A stretch of DNA of 64,000 bases from Anaspis maculata (GCA_949128115.1 OX421963.1:89289602-89353601); one strand, 5' to 3'. Counted from the first letter of the stretch, positions 10,965 to 24,060 are shown. Numbers and translations are program-made. The notes: generated from the sequence alone by a model not told the origin.

Positions 10965-12560
10965 ATTGTTACTGTATCAATATGAGTACTGAGTACTTTC
11001 CTTTATGCCACACCGGTTCTATTATACAGCATAAATTACGGCCGTTTTTTTCAATTTTCCAGCCATCGAAAGCCAATTATTGCCCCGTCACCCAGCTGCC
11101 CTCTGCCGTTTTTCGTCAGAGCCTTATACTGGAGTGCACGTCCGAATCTCTGTTCGGGACATCTCATTAGGCACCGAGAGAACATCCCCGCAGTCAATTC
11201 CCCGGGGGTGGGACAGGAGAACCTCCTCGCCCGTATAAGTGCATTTCAAGAAATTCAATTTTGAATTTAAATGTGCTATCATCAGATTTACGACTGCCAT
11301 TTCCTCGCCCGAGACCTTATACCCGGCTCCTTCTTCTGGACGGCCATCCCTCCCCGCGCGCGCTCTCAGATTAATGGATATTCAATTCGCCTTAACTCCT
11401 TTTGATTTATTTCGAGCACTTTTGAATATATTACTTCATTTTCGAACAGATATTGACTCATAATTCTGCGCTGTCTGCAAATAATTTGTTGGAATCCGAA
11501 GGAGGAGCAGGCGGCGGCAGAAGACGCGGGAGCCGGTGCCGTCGGCCTCGTCCCGATATTAAAATTGTAAATCCGGATTCTTGCATATTCATCGTGACGA
11601 TGTCGATATATTCTGCCCTCTTTACGGAATATTAATCGCGCGCTTATGGCGTAAAACGCGCGTATTAAGAACGATGATTAAGCGCAAAATTTGTTCGCAC
11701 GCGGGGCAAATACGGGCGGTGGTTGCGGCGGGACGTTCAAAGATTTGATTTTTCGGAGGGATTCTCTATCCCTTTCATCGCGCTGGCTGGGTGTAATTTA
11801 TGAATTTCCGTCGGGGGGGTGGCAAATATTTACAGAAATCGTTTTTAGGAGTTTGGACGCGAAATTAGGCTAGGGCTTAATGAAAATTTCTTCGCAAGAG
11901 TGATGATTGATCGATTACGGTAACCACTAAGCAGGCTTGTGGTACTATAACTTTGCCGCATTCCAGTGGGTATAATTGACGATAGAATAAAACTGTATCC
12001 AGAAGAATATGACAATAAACGCAGCATACATCATCACGCAAGATTTGTCACTAATAACGGCTCCTGCGTGATACAACAGTGCCCTTAGCTTGAGCGGAGA
12101 TTGGGGGGGGTCTTAACTTACCTAAAGAAAAAGATTTTTTTATGTTGAGCGCCACCTACAAAAACCTACTGACCGCTGGCACCGTTGTAGGCCGATACCT
12201 ATAGGTTGGTTGCCATAATGTCACTAGTACCATGATCTGATAGCGAACGATTTTGTTTATGCACTTAGGACGATCACAAACACAAACACAGATAAAGGAA
12301 GCGTTACATAAGTTCAAATTAACAGTTTAATTTAATGAAATAAAGTAAATGAAACTAAGTATAATGGATGACAATTAAATCACAAAAGGAAATATTACTG
12401 ACTCTAGTGATACGTGAAAATAAATTTATATTACTTGAGAACGGAACTCGTTCAGCGCAAAATTGAAAAATAGAAATAGATAGAAATCAACCCAATACGT
12501 TAGGTATGAGGTAATGTTACGATATCTCGCGTACGGGCACAGAATGTACGGGTTCGAATA
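10965..12560. other. No recognisable gene
   Basis: Protease 3' flank followed by mixed-composition DNA. Only short frames without domains are present. GC-rich patches near 11200-11350 and 11640-11830 show no tRNA or splice pattern that I could support. Confidence 0.5.
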
Positions 12561-12569
12561 TAATTGAGA

Positions 12570-14463
12570 TGATCGTTTTAGGCGAGCGGCCGTTAGCGAA
12601 AAACGTGCATTTTAAGGGGTTGAGTGACCACGGGCGTACAACAACGATTTTTGATTTTCAATAGTAAGTACTAGATGGGGGTGTGCCGCTTGTGATTTTT
12701 TTTCGAAATCGCCCCATGGGAACTTGTGATGGAGCCGGGATTGAACCCCATTCACAATTATGACCTACCTACTGAACTCAAACCAAGGGAATCATTTGAA
12801 TTATCTGAACCAAGGAATCATTAGAATTGATCTGGCCTTCTGTTGGGCATCGTGGGTTCGCTTGTCAGGAAAACAAATGGAAACAAAATAAAATATCTAT
12901 TGAGTAACAAAGAAGAGAAATATACAAAAGGGGTGAATAAAAATAAAGACTAAAGGCAATTTAGACAAAACTTGGTACTTATGGAAACAATAACAATCAT
13001 AATAATAATTCTACAAACACCATACGAAGAGACTAATTCAGTTCAATTTTCAGGAGAAAAGGGTGGAGTGTACAAGTACATACCAGAGTGCGAGATGGTT
13101 CGAGGCACATTTTCGGTACTGTCACTACTTGTTCCTACCGCCATAGGCGGCAGGAACTATTAGCATCTATCGGTCTTGGTTGTTGCTGTACTCTGGTCTG
13201 ATATACTACTTCTGCCGCACTCAAACTGCTCTCCGTCGATTCTCTACTATCTATTGTCTTCTGTCTTGGTTTTTGGGGGGTTTTTATATCCGCCCAGTTT
13301 TTTGGTGGGTGGTCCATCGCGTGAGATTTTTTCTACTGGTGTGCGTCAGAACCATTAAACTTGTCAGTTTGTATAAACAACTGTCAAGCGGTATTTGATT
13401 TATTTAGATTTTTATTTATCGCTCTTTTGCCGCGAAATGTTTCAATTAACACCTCGCTTGACACTTGTTTATATGTGGGTTTGATTGTTTATATTTAAAT
13501 GTTGCGCTTCGCGTCTTTTCTCACGGATTGAGTTTCCTTTGTGTTGGATGGCACGTGCGTCCACTTTGAGCTTGCGTCATTCTGTTCTTTGAAAAACGTC
13601 GCTTCCCTGGTCGCTCTCTATGTCTAATCATTATAATTTTTTCGTGGCTTCGTTGTAAAAATAATGCTTTTCTTGACGTCTAGAACCTGAAGGGCTATGT
13701 GATAACTTCCAATTGCAACTAAAGCAAATTCTAATAAAGGAGATTATTTAGATAATTTTTGTGACTATTCATTAGATTATTAAAACTATTTTCTCTCCCT
13801 GGGCACCACAAACTCTCGTCAGGGCCCCATTTCCATCTTTTTCTCAAAGTCATCTTTTCTTCATTTTTTGCATTCGGCAGCTCATAACTCAGCGACTATT
13901 GATGATAAAGCGAAGATTCTTTCACCAATACGATGTCTGGATATTACTAATACCCTCCATATTACTTTTCTGTTGCATTTCGTGATAATAACCTTCCTGG
14001 ACCATAAAAACATGAGAGGTGCAGAAATACGTCACAAGAACTTTGATATGCGGGAAGCTATATCAATTTCTCAAAATATGTGCACATAAATGCGAGAACA
14101 TATGTAGAGAATACTACAAAGATGTTTTTGGGAAAAGGGCGTTGCAGCAGGATTCTTGGTTTTGGAATTATGATTTTTTCAAAATCCGACACTGATATAT
14201 GCGAGCGGCCGAGCGGCCAAATTGGCGCGAAACGAGGATTTTCATCAATGTCATTGAAAAAACATCACAGTATGAGCCACAACAGCGGTCTTTTTTGTGC
14301 TTCACCTAGTAGTAGGTAGCTCAAGATTCAACTAGACTTCAACCAAAGGTTCAACCTGAACTACCGTTTCCGTTAAACCGTTCTAAGGAGTCGTCTACTC
14401 CACTGCAACATTTTGGAACAAAAACTTGTATTGCAGTGATTTCTGTATGGATTTTATGTAAAC
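12570..14463 (+). repeat. Left member of a large inverted repeat (split by a solo LTR)
   Basis: The parts 12570-12720 and 13815-14463 together match, in reverse complement, 18428-19215. Shared marks include GGCGAGCGGCCGTT, GACCACGGGCG, TCGCCCCATGGGAAC, CTCGTCAGGGCCC, CGAGCGGCCGAGCGGCC and GTATTGCAGTGATTT. About 3.9 kb of unrelated sequence separates the two members. No coding frame is conserved between them. The family is unknown. Confidence 0.88.
12725..13810. mobile_element. Solo LTR, 1,086 bp
   Basis: Starts TGTG, ends CACA, and is flanked by AACT on both sides (12721-12724 and 13811-13814). The inverted partner repeat near 19080-19095 shows the uninterrupted site with one AACT, so the boundaries are exact. 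TG...CA termini, a 4-bp duplication and absence of coding sequence point to an LTR left by recombination. Just inside the left end lies TGGAGCCGGGATTGAACCCC, which resembles the complement of a tRNA 3' end. Its position at the start rather than after an LTR is odd. The right half is related to 58548-59155. Confidence 0.75.
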
Positions 14464-15427
14464 CTCAGCTTTCGATTATTATTCTATTGTGTACCTATTT
14501 CAACATGGTGACCTCTCTTCCGAATGCTGGCCGTACTTGTCAAATAAAATGGCTAGACCACTGACGGGCTGACGGGCTAGACACTACACACAAAGGTCAA
14601 TAACAGCTTCAAAGCTTTATAATAGATCGCCTTGAATCGAGAAATAATTATCGAAACTTCTATGCACCTATACTATAAGAAACTCAAGCCCGAAGACGTT
14701 TTTGCCGACATGATGGATGAGGAGATTACCTACTAATTACCATTCGCCAAGGTGGATTAAATGTTCAGAAAATTGTCTCGAAGTCCTATTTCATCGGTGA
14801 GCGCTGGCTTTTTCAAAAAATCAAAATGATGTCGATTTAAAAAAAGTCTCAAGTAATCCGACCACATCCGTTCCATTTACAACACTTTGTGTCGGTTTGT
14901 GTCAACTGAAGTCGGCTTGTGTTAGCTTGTGTCGATAACACACAGCAACACAAATCAAATGGAACGCATTTGTGCCGATTTGTGTCGACACAAGTCGACT
15001 TGTGTCGGTAAATGGAAAGCGTCCAATAACATCCGCAAAATCCAAATTGTTTTAGAGCGAGTGAAGTCGTGCCTGGCCAGGCTCTTTGTCTGAGATTACA
15101 TACAACGACCGTGTGTTTGGTGGATGGCTGAAATGCCTCAAAATAATTATTACTAAAAAGCGTTGCAGACATTTGACGACTGAAGTCGACACTGTCTTGG
15201 AAAAATAACAAGGTTTCTTAATGCCAGTTCACTTAGTTTTTGATCGGTACGACGGCGACGATTCGCGACATAAAATTCGCAAGTTTCTAGAACAAATACG
15301 CTGCTATGCTACCAAAGAAAAGCAGGTCTATGAAATCCAGAGAATTCAGTCAACACCAAACTGGAGATTACTTTTTGTCGTGAGAAAGAACAAGAGCGAT
15401 TCGTGTGACTTCTTGTCTCAATGAATA
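14464..15427. other. No gene; short GTGTCG-rich patch
   Basis: Around 14870-15025 the words TTGTGTCGG, TTGTGTCAA and GTGTCGACACAAGTCGAC alternate in both orientations, a degenerate short-period patch that can fold on itself and is bracketed by TTCCATTTAC and GTAAATGGAA. The rest shows nothing I can support. Confidence 0.55.
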
Positions 15428-15435
15428 GAGTAGGA

Positions 15436-15840
15436 TAAGGTGACCAGACGTTCCGATTTGATCGGAACTGTACCGTTTTCGGGAGACACTTTCCGATTCG
15501 ACTTTCTGTTCCGTAAATGTTCCGATTTGAGTAGCTATTCCAAAAATGCTCCGATTTCCGATTTGAGCAACGAACATTTTGGAAAATATCCCTAAATGGA
15601 TATTTTCCATTTGAATGGATCGGTGTATTTTGCATGTCTATCCAACAATGAACAGACACGAAAAAATGAGGAATAGATATGGTAGGTAGGTACCTGAAAC
15701 TTCTAAATCAGCAAACATAAGTTGATGGCTATACGCTCCGTTTTTCTAAAAAAAAAAATCGCTTGCGGCGCATCTCTGAGAGCTCTGCTTCTGGACCCCC
15801 TCATGTTCCGATTTCTCGACTTACAAATCTGGTCACCTTA
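15436..15840. mobile_element. hAT-type MITE, 405 bp
   Basis: Termini TAAGGTGACCAGA and its near complement TCTGGTCACCTTA, flanked by GAGTAGGA on both sides (15428-15435 and 15841-15848), an exact 8-bp duplication. The interior repeats TTCCGATTTGA-like words and lacks a transposase frame. Confidence 0.88.
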
Positions 15841-16140
15841 GAGTAGGATCATGCGCCAAAAACAGTTAGCAGACATCTCGGCAGATATGGAAAACAAATG
15901 AATCAATTATTTTGGCTGTTGGTTACAACAAAAGAACTCTTACAAAAACAATCAAGGTTCCAGGTTCAGGTACAAATGAAACGGAATCGTGTTCCGACGC
16001 CGGTGAATGCTTTCCTCCACTATACCGGAATTTTTTCCGAACTTTTCCCTGTGTAATGTGTATTCCAACACATGGTAGAAATTTTCAACGACCACCAACA
16101 TCGCATGGGGTCGCATCATCGTTCGTAGTTCACGTGCTAT

Positions 16141-17279
16141 AATAATAATAATAATAATAATATATTTATTGATTCATAGAAATGATCTTACAAAATCATA
16201 AAGAACAAGTCAAAGAGGTACCAATAATGAGTTACTCAGGTACAAAGAGTAAAATTATAACATAATTAAAATTAAGGTAAGACAACCTCAATCAGCAATC
16301 ATATCACAGTATATCACAGTCCAGAAATTCGCCTACAGTATAGTAACAGTTACTTATCAGATGTTGTTTAAGCACAGATTTGAATTGCACAAAATTATCT
16401 ATTGTTTTTATTCTAGTAGGGAGTTTGCGAAAAATTAAGCCACAACAATATTCTGGCGATTTCTCGTATAGAGAAGTTCTGTGCTCGGTTCTGTGCTTGG
16501 GCAATCTAATTTCTTGCCCATATCTTGTACCGTAGGCATGAAACATATCATTATTATAAAATAATTTCCTATTTTTATGAACAAACACACAACATTTTAA
16601 AATAAATAAGGATGGCAGTGTCAAAATATTTTCGGATCTAAAGGTAGGTTTACATGTTTCCCTATACCTTAGGTTGAAGATGAGTCTTATAATACGTTTT
16701 TGTAGTATAAAGAGACGTCTAGTGTGAACAGCTCTGCCCCAAATCACTACGTTGTAACTAAGGTGAGATTGTACAAGAGAGTAGTAGACAGTTTTTAGGG
16801 AGGCAACTGGCAATATGGCTTTTAGTTTCAACAGTGCATAATGCGCCGAGTTTAATTTTTTACAGAGATGATCAATGTGTGCTTCCCACCTCAACCCCGA
16901 GTCGAGATATGTCCCCAGAAATTTAGTGACCTCCAAATTCCTGTCCTTGAAATACAACACAACTGTTTTATTGTGGTTGACAATAAGCCTATTTCGGTTA
17001 CACCAGGATAGCATTTCGTTTGTGGCCGTTGTAACAAGTCTATCCAAATCATCACTACTCCTCGCCGAGACCACGACCGATGTATCATCAGCATACAAAA
17101 CCACATTTCCCGACTTGATGAACAGAGGCAGGTCGTTTATATACAAAGAAAACAACAGCGCACCCATGATAGCACCCTGAGCCACACCCATATCCAAGTC
17201 GTATGTATCAGATATCCGACCGTCAACCTTCACATTGAGCCTTCGCTTGTCTAAAAATGAGATTAGCCAATCCAAAATA
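16141..17279 (-). mobile_element. 5'-truncated LINE with (ATT)n tail
   Basis: On the minus strand the RT frame runs from about 17275 to 16304, then a short 3' region with AATAAA-like sequence and an (ATT)n tail that appears as (AAT)n at 16141-16163. The 5' part (endonuclease and RT fingers) is missing, as usual for target-primed insertions that stop early. Confidence 0.85.
16304..17275 (-). pseudogene. LINE reverse transcriptase, C-terminal half
   Basis: About 323 residues are open. GVAQGAIMGALLF and NDLPLFI precede the catalytic LYADDTSVV near residue 63, followed by CNRNRLIVNHNKT and FLGTYLDSGLRW, then the long C-terminal region with WGRAVHTRRLF. This is the palm/thumb part of a non-LTR RT, closest in style to CR1/Jockey-group enzymes. 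The frame is intact, but the missing upstream half makes it non-functional. It is diverged from the LINE at 41-45.7 kb. Confidence 0.88.
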
Positions 17280-17360
17280 TGCTATGCGACACACATTTGC
17301 ATTTAGCAAGACATTCCAACTAAATCGAGAAGCTTTTTCTCGAGACAAAAATCCGACCGT

Positions 17361-17436
17361 CCTCGGCGAAGATAGAACCCGCGACCTCTGGCATAGCAGT
17401 CGAACGTGCTGACCACCACACCACAAGCTCCTCACA
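17361..17436 (-). mobile_element. tRNA-derived SINE head (candidate)
   Basis: Read on the minus strand, GTGGTGTGGTGGTCAGCACG resembles a pol III A box region and GGTCGCGGGTTCTATC, 22 bases on, resembles a B box. The segment would fold roughly as a tRNA, but the acceptor stem is imperfect, so this is a SINE head or tRNA pseudogene. Its outer limits are uncertain, perhaps 17330-17480. Confidence 0.6.
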
Positions 17437-17499
17437 TCGGATTTTTGTTGAATCGCCCGACACCGACGTTCTTGTGCTCTTACTGATGTATTGCCAAAC

Positions 17500-18427
17500 A
17501 ATGTGCAATAGACCTAGTTTGTGGGTAGAAACACTCCACTTCTGCCACCTTGGAGAAAACTTTTGAGAAGCTTTGCAGGATTGCAGGTCGTTTTATCTTT
17601 CAACAGAGTGCAATACAGTGTCAGCAATGTATGGCGTGGGCAAGAAATAAGCCTTTCAAGCGACAAGGAGAATGGAAATATCTGTTGGATCTGTCACCTC
17701 ACTTCTTAGCGTCCTATCACTCCTATCATCACCCAGCACATATCAATGATCGATAAAGTTTTGGAAGCAAGAAAATTTATTGTTTTTGTCTAAGATGCAA
17801 GCCGAAAACATGCCACCGATCATGGATCCGTAAATGATCTCCCGGCACAATTGGCTGTAAATAGCGGAAACAACATTGACAGAGTGCCACTCTCGGAACC
17901 TGCATTAAATTTAAGCAACATGTGGCATATGAGCTTCATGACAAGCACAATCATGCATGAAGGACTCGATGAAGGAAAAGCTTCGTCACCCGAAAGTAGT
18001 ATGGAACCCTCCTAACCAGTGAAAAACTGCGGTTAGATGATCAAAATTTCAAAGGTCAAACCAGCATAGAGTTGGAGTTTCTTCAGAATTGATTATCTTT
18101 GCAATTTCCATGGGAAGAGACCTTGTAAAGCCATCTCCCTTTGCCCATGCGAGGCAATTGGAATCTCGATTGGAATGTTATGCTCTAAAGTCTGCGGTCC
18201 TGTGCTGCTCGTAATTTAGGTAGGTAATAATAACATTAATAATAATAATGGGTAATAATAATAGATTTTTATAGTGTTGTGAAACTTTTATTACACAATA
18301 TTTTTATCAAATAAAACGGTAATAATAATAATCATTAAAAAGACACAAAGTGTGATAGGGGTGCCTACCTATGGAAGGTTATGAAGAGGTAGAAGGTAAC
18401 TGACATTGAGTCTCAAAAAGGAATCGA
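17500..18427. other. No gene; AAT-rich microsatellite at 18219-18340
   Basis: Only short frames. At 18219-18340 irregular AATAATAAT runs on both sides of TTTTATAGTGTTGTGAAAC resemble another LINE 3' tail, but no coding part remains. Confidence 0.5.
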
Positions 18428-19215
18428 AGTTTATACATAAAAAATCCACATCAAAATCACTGCAATACAAGTTTTTGTTCCAAAATGTTGCAGTGGAGTA
18501 GAAGACTCCTTAGAACGGTTTAACGGAAACGGTAGTTCAGGTTGACCCTTTGGTTGAAGTCTAGTTGAACCTTGAGCTACCTACTACTAGGTGAAGCACA
18601 AAACAGACCGCTGTTGTGGCTCATACTGTGATGTTTTTTCAACGACATTGATGAAAATCCTCGTTTCGCGCCAATTTGGCCGCTCGGCCGCTCGCATATA
18701 TCAGTGTCGGATTTTGAAAAAATCATAATTCAAAAACCAAGAATCCTGCTGCAACGCCCTTTTCCCAAAAACATCTTTGGAGTATTCTCTACATATGTTC
18801 TCGCAAATATGTGCACATATTTTGAGAAATTGATATAGCTTTCCGCATATCAAAGTTCTTGTGACGTATTTCTGCACCTCTTATGTTTTTATCGTCCTGG
18901 AAGGTTATTATCACGAAATGCAACACAAAAGTGATGTGGAGGGTATTAGTAATATCCAGACATCGTATTGGTGAAAGAATCTTTGCTTTATTATCAATAG
19001 TCGCTGAGTTATGAGCTGCTGAATGCAAAAAATGAAGAAAAGATGACTTTGAAAAAAAGATGGAAATGGGGCCCTGACGAGAGTTCCCATGGGGCGATTT
19101 CGAAAAAAATTCACAAGCGGCACACCCCTATCTAGTACTTACTATTGAAAATCAAAAATCGTTGTTGTACGCCCGTGGTCACTATAGCTCGAAAAATAGG
19201 GAACGGCCGCTCGCC
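18428..19215 (-). repeat. Right member of the large inverted repeat (uninterrupted)
   Basis: Reverse-complement partner of 12570-12720 plus 13815-14463. It lacks the solo LTR and so preserves the empty target site. Small indels separate the two, such as an extra AAAAA near 19050. Confidence 0.88.
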
Positions 19216-19919
19216 TATTTTAAACACACACTGTCTATTGCTGCGTATTACAAAAATACACGACAACAATTATATACTTGGAATATATCGCTGTGATTAT
19301 CGCTCGCTTGTTTCGCACTCGTTATCACTTCGCATTCCAATTCAATACTGCTGCGAGCTGCCGGCTGATGCCTTATATAAGGCCTCCGAACAGCGTTCCC
19401 GAGCTTTCTGTCTACTTCCAGCAAATTCCATAGTGCCTGGCTATGCGGTTTCTAGACCATTCCTGAATAATCACCCACACCTTCCGCGTGCTTTCCATGT
19501 GTTCTGGAATCTGCACCTCCGCCAAAGTGGACTGATGTGCCTTGATCGAATGTTGGAGTCTCCATTCAGTTTCACATACACGAACGCTCTGGAATGCACC
19601 AGATCGCTCTAGACTTCTTCTACGCTGCGATCTAATGAATGGAAGGATCCAGAAAGATCGAGTGTTCACCAATATAAACGGGATCGCCGCTCGTAACAGT
19701 ATTCTAGCAGACTTTACGGTGTCTCTATGATTTCGGAAGTCTAGTACGCGTAAAACAATCATAAAACTAAACGCAAAACTCAAAATAAACTATGCTGAAG
19801 TAGGTTGACACAATACTACCTGCAGTTCGAACTGACGGTGATAAATCCAACCCCAAAAATTATACTCTTGTCAACCAGAAGTTGACCACTTAGTCGGTGT
19901 GGTACGCGACATAAAATGG
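19216..19919. other. No recognisable gene
   Basis: A TATATAAGG box-like word sits at 19374, followed by several short frames in both directions without known domains. It could be part of an LTR or a promoter, but nothing else supports either. Confidence 0.4.
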
Positions 19920-19922
19920 CAA

Positions 19923-22588
19923 AATACCGCAAATGAATTAGACGGGATGCCCTTTGGTATGATGACTACTTATACCAAGGTGATCAATTTTCGCCAAGGA
20001 TGCGTCAACATTTCCCACTCAGAAAAAAAGATGGCGACGATTTTTGACAGGAGCTAATTTTTGATAAAACATATGCGTGTGGCACATGTTTTCTCACTAA
20101 TTTTGACCTCCTGAATACGAATATGGAGTTTATTTTTACATTAGAGATCAACTTGACCTCATATTTCACATCTGAAAACCGCAAAAATAGCAGACTCCCG
20201 CTAATTTTTGAACTGAAAATTTTGTGTTTCATCAACGGCGATTTCCAGCCTTGAGCTGGCTGTATAGATCCCATAGAACAAGTTGACAGTATAAGTTCTG
20301 CAAAATAACTTTTCTAACATCGCCAGGGTACGCCTCAAATCATACCAAAAATGGGCGCTAGGAGTACACTTTGCTGCGGCTGGTTGGGGAATGTTAGTGT
20401 GAAAGGAAGAATGCTGTGCAATATGTTTTACTGTTTAATATATAAGCTAACACATGCCAAGCATATATCGTCAGACCATGGCAATTTGAAACAAAATATC
20501 GTGAAAACAAATTTTCATGATTGGTCCATAACTTTTTTTATGACAGGTACAATCAGTGATGTGAGTCGGGTATTTACCGGGTAGGTAGGTAAATATAAAT
20601 CGGGTATTTACCCGGTATTTTCCCGAGCGATATTTACCCACCCTACCCAGTTTGACGGGAGAGTTGACACTGTTGACAGCTCGGTTGACAGTGTTGACGG
20701 TTAAAAGTTGAATAATTTTTTTTTCAAGTTCCAAGGCTTTATAAACGTACCCTCCAAAGCCCTTATTATTATTTTGCTGCTTTGAGAAAAAATCATTATT
20801 GTTATTGTTGTTATTATCATTATTAATAATGAAAATAGATAGGTACCCTATTAGAGACCCGATTTTGGGTAAATACCGGGTATTTACCCTTAAATATAAA
20901 AACCCGGGTATTTTACATCACTGGGTACAATTGATACAAAAAAACGTAGCTTTGATTTTGATGATGTTTTTCATCTAAGTAAATACATCAAGAGACCTTT
21001 CTCACCTGGAACAATCACTGTAGCTCAAAGTTTCATATAATATAAAACATTTTTGTCAGATCCGCGATTGCCGAACATCAGAAAAGCGTCTTTTAATAAT
21101 TCCTTTTTCCAGAAAGTCCTTCTTTGAACTTGTTCTGGAATGCAACATATACGTATACGGCTGATGGTAAAGCTTTGGCTTAAAGTTTTCTGTCTCGCCC
21201 GTGAACTCATTCAGGTGTCTAGAAACTTCTGGACTGGATAGATATGCACCAACGACAAATGTCAGTAGGATCTTCAATGTTATTCGTATTCCTATGGCAC
21301 CAACTTGAAATTTGTTGTCGTGTGTGTGTCAGAATTTTGCGAGAATGAAAGTAATGGGCTCTAAATGGAGGCTCAAAAACGTCTAGGACGTGGACAAGCC
21401 AAAGAGCATGAAAACATACACCATGTATCATAGGTACTATAGTTGCCAAATAAGAGTTGTAATGTTGAAATGGTCTTGGTGACTACCTGATCACTTTTTC
21501 ATATGTTTTCCACGTCCGTTTTCCATGCCTGTTCACCTCCTAGGTATTTTTTCGCTTTCCCTGATAACACTATACTTCCATTCTCGAAAATTCCAACACA
21601 CCAAGACAACAAATTTTAAATTGGTAATAACACTTTAGATCCTACTGCCCTTCGCCATTGGTGCATATCCAGTCCGAAAATTTCTAGACACCTGAATGAG
21701 TTCATGGGCGAGATAGAAATACTCTAGAAAACTTTGAACCAAAGATTCACCATCAGCCGTATGTCGCATTCCAGAACAAGTGTAAAGACAAAACTTCAAA
21801 ATCAAAAGACGCTTTTCTGATGTTTGGCAACCGCAAGTCTGACGAAAATGTTTTAATTATGAGTCGCTATACCGAAGCTTTGAGCTAAGGTGGTTGTTTC
21901 AGGTGAAAAGGGTATCTTACCTGGATGAAAAACATCATCAAAATCAAAGCTGTTTTTCAGTATTTATTGAAAAAAAAAGTTATCAACAAATCATGAAAAT
22001 ATATTTTTTCTGTTTTCGTCTGGAATTTTCAATTTATGTTGATAAATCCTAGTATATATAAGTTTACTATATAAAACAGTAAAATATATTACAAAACATT
22101 TTCCATTTCACACTTACATTCCTTAAATCAGCCGCAGAAAAATGTGCTCCCAGAGCCCATATTTTGTATGATTTGGGGCGCACCCTGGCGATGTTTGTAG
22201 AGTTATTTTGCAGAACTTACACTGTTAACTTGTTTTGTGAGATCCATTTAACGAGCTCAAGGCTGGAAATCGCTGTAAATGGCACACAAAATTTTCAATT
22301 CGAAAATAAGCGAGAGTCTGCTATTTTTGCGGTTTTCGAATGTCAAATATGGGGTCGATTTGATTTCTAATGTGAAAATAAACTCGATATTCGTGTTCAG
22401 GAGGTCAAAATTAGTAAGAAAAGATATCCCACATGCCTATGTTTCACAAAAAATCAGGTCCTGTCAAAAATCGTCGCCATCTTTTTTTCTGAGTGGGAAA
22501 TGTTGACGCATCCTTGGAGAAAATAATCCACTTTGGTATGAGTAGTTATCATGCCAAAGGGCATCCCGTCTAATTAATTTGCGGTATT
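19923..22588. mobile_element. 2.67-kb foldback palindrome
   Basis: Two arms of about 1.1-1.3 kb meet near 21465. The ends are AATACCGCAAAT and ATTTGCGGTATT, flanked by CAA (19920-19922 and 22589-22591), a possible 3-bp duplication. Paired blocks include GACGGGATGCCCTTTGG with CCAAAGGGCATCCCGTC, the AAAAGATGGCGACGAT block with ATCGTCGCCATCTTTTT-like text, and the CAGAAAAGCGTCTTTT block. Arms have diverged by substitutions, so the palindrome is real biology rather than a collapsed copy of one strand. No transposase frame was found. The left arm carries a separate MITE (20554-20923). Confidence 0.85.
20554..20923. mobile_element. hAT-type MITE, 370 bp
   Basis: Begins CAGTGATGT and ends ACATCACTG, with GGTACAAT on both sides (20546-20553 and 20924-20931), an exact 8-bp duplication. 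Subterminal CGGGTATTTACC words occur in both orientations. The opposite palindrome arm near 21970 lacks this element, confirming the insertion. Confidence 0.9.
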
Positions 22589-22591
22589 CAA

Positions 22592-24060
22592 AATCGTAGC
22601 ACCCCGACTACACTACGTAATTATGTTTTACCTACGACCACTACCGTAAGTGCCGTATACCGCACAACTCGGAACCTAAGTAAGTGAGCCCTTACGCACA
22701 TCGTGACGTATTCTGTAAAGTAAATCGCACAGCGTGCGGTAATGGTAAAGTAAATCGCACAGTTAGGGAATTTGTGTTTCTGATGTTGGGGGAATTTTTA
22801 TTGAAAGACGTTCTCAAATAATTCACATTCAAAAATGGGAGCATTTCACGGGAATCTGACGCGTGCCCCGGTAGCACCTTTCACACCGAAAGCATAGGCG
22901 AGACTAGCTGTATATATTCGTAGCGAAGGCATGGCCATAGAAGTGAGATGTATCAACAACAAAATCGTCCAGATTTTTTTTCCAAGTGAGGGATTTGAGA
23001 ATTTCTTGATTAAATTTTAGCTTGCATTTGTAGGGCTAAGTTTTCACCTGGTCACAATAATTTTGCGAGATTTATTAAAAAAGATTCAAAATATCAATGC
23101 AAGGACTGCCCGCAGTCAACAACAACTTGGGATCAAGTAGGTGTAAAAATTAGACAGTTACAACAAGCATCAAATGTCTGATGACAGGTACTCTGCTGCC
23201 TGCCTACCTAAGTTCGATAATTTTCAAATAATACTATTTATTGCTGTCCAGTATTCATGTCCCAGTGTTGTAATCCAACTAAATCACCACGCCGAACAAA
23301 TAATTGAATGGCTATAGGTAGGTACGCTTCTAAATACACCTCAGGCCTCGCTTCAGGCACAGTAAGTGAACACTCAATTTTCAAGAATCGATTTGTGCGG
23401 GTGCTTTTTTTCAGGTCTCGACGAAAAGCGTTGTACAACAGACAACCACCGAGCCAGCAGACACCAAAGTTTGAAAATGCTATCCCTCTTTGACATTGGA
23501 ATAATCTGATGGCCGTGAACACCAATCAAAGTACCTCCCCCTTCTCCGATTTACTGTAGTTTTAGTTTTAAAAAAGTGTATAAAATGCGATACATAATAC
23601 TATTATTCTTATTTAAATACAATAAAAGTAATCAACTCGCTCTAACTTGCTCTACTTGCTCTAAATTTAGCAAAACCCAGTATCCTATGAACACGGATAT
23701 TAATATTATGAACACGGATGACGGCCGCTGACACTGCTATGTGGTGCGTGCTCCTCCTGTCAAGAGTGTCAAGGCACACTTCGCACCGACCAATCAACAC
23801 AATCTGCATACGGCGGGATTTTATTTGAATTTTGAATCAGGGGAGAACTTAAATCGTAGGTATTTCATGAAATACGTGGCTTTTTTACCTATAATTTTTG
23901 CCGTTTACAATACCACTGGCTATATTTCACGTTAATTATAGCTTTTAAGTCAATATCCACTGTTATTGTTGATGTAGGACTGTTTTATTACCTTGGATTT
24001 CTGAAAATTATTCTGGGCCCCTCACAAAGTTACAATACCGCTTTGGATTGGGGTCGTAGG
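22592..24060. other. No recognisable gene
   Basis: Contains a short direct repeat of GTAAAGTAAATCGCACAG (near 22717 and 22743) and ordinary AT-rich DNA. No supported exon or transposon terminus. Confidence 0.45.

Noticed and set aside
19923..22588. Palindrome as an assembly artefact
   Set aside because: Arms differ at many sites and one arm holds a MITE with its own target duplication, which an artefactual mirror copy would not produce.
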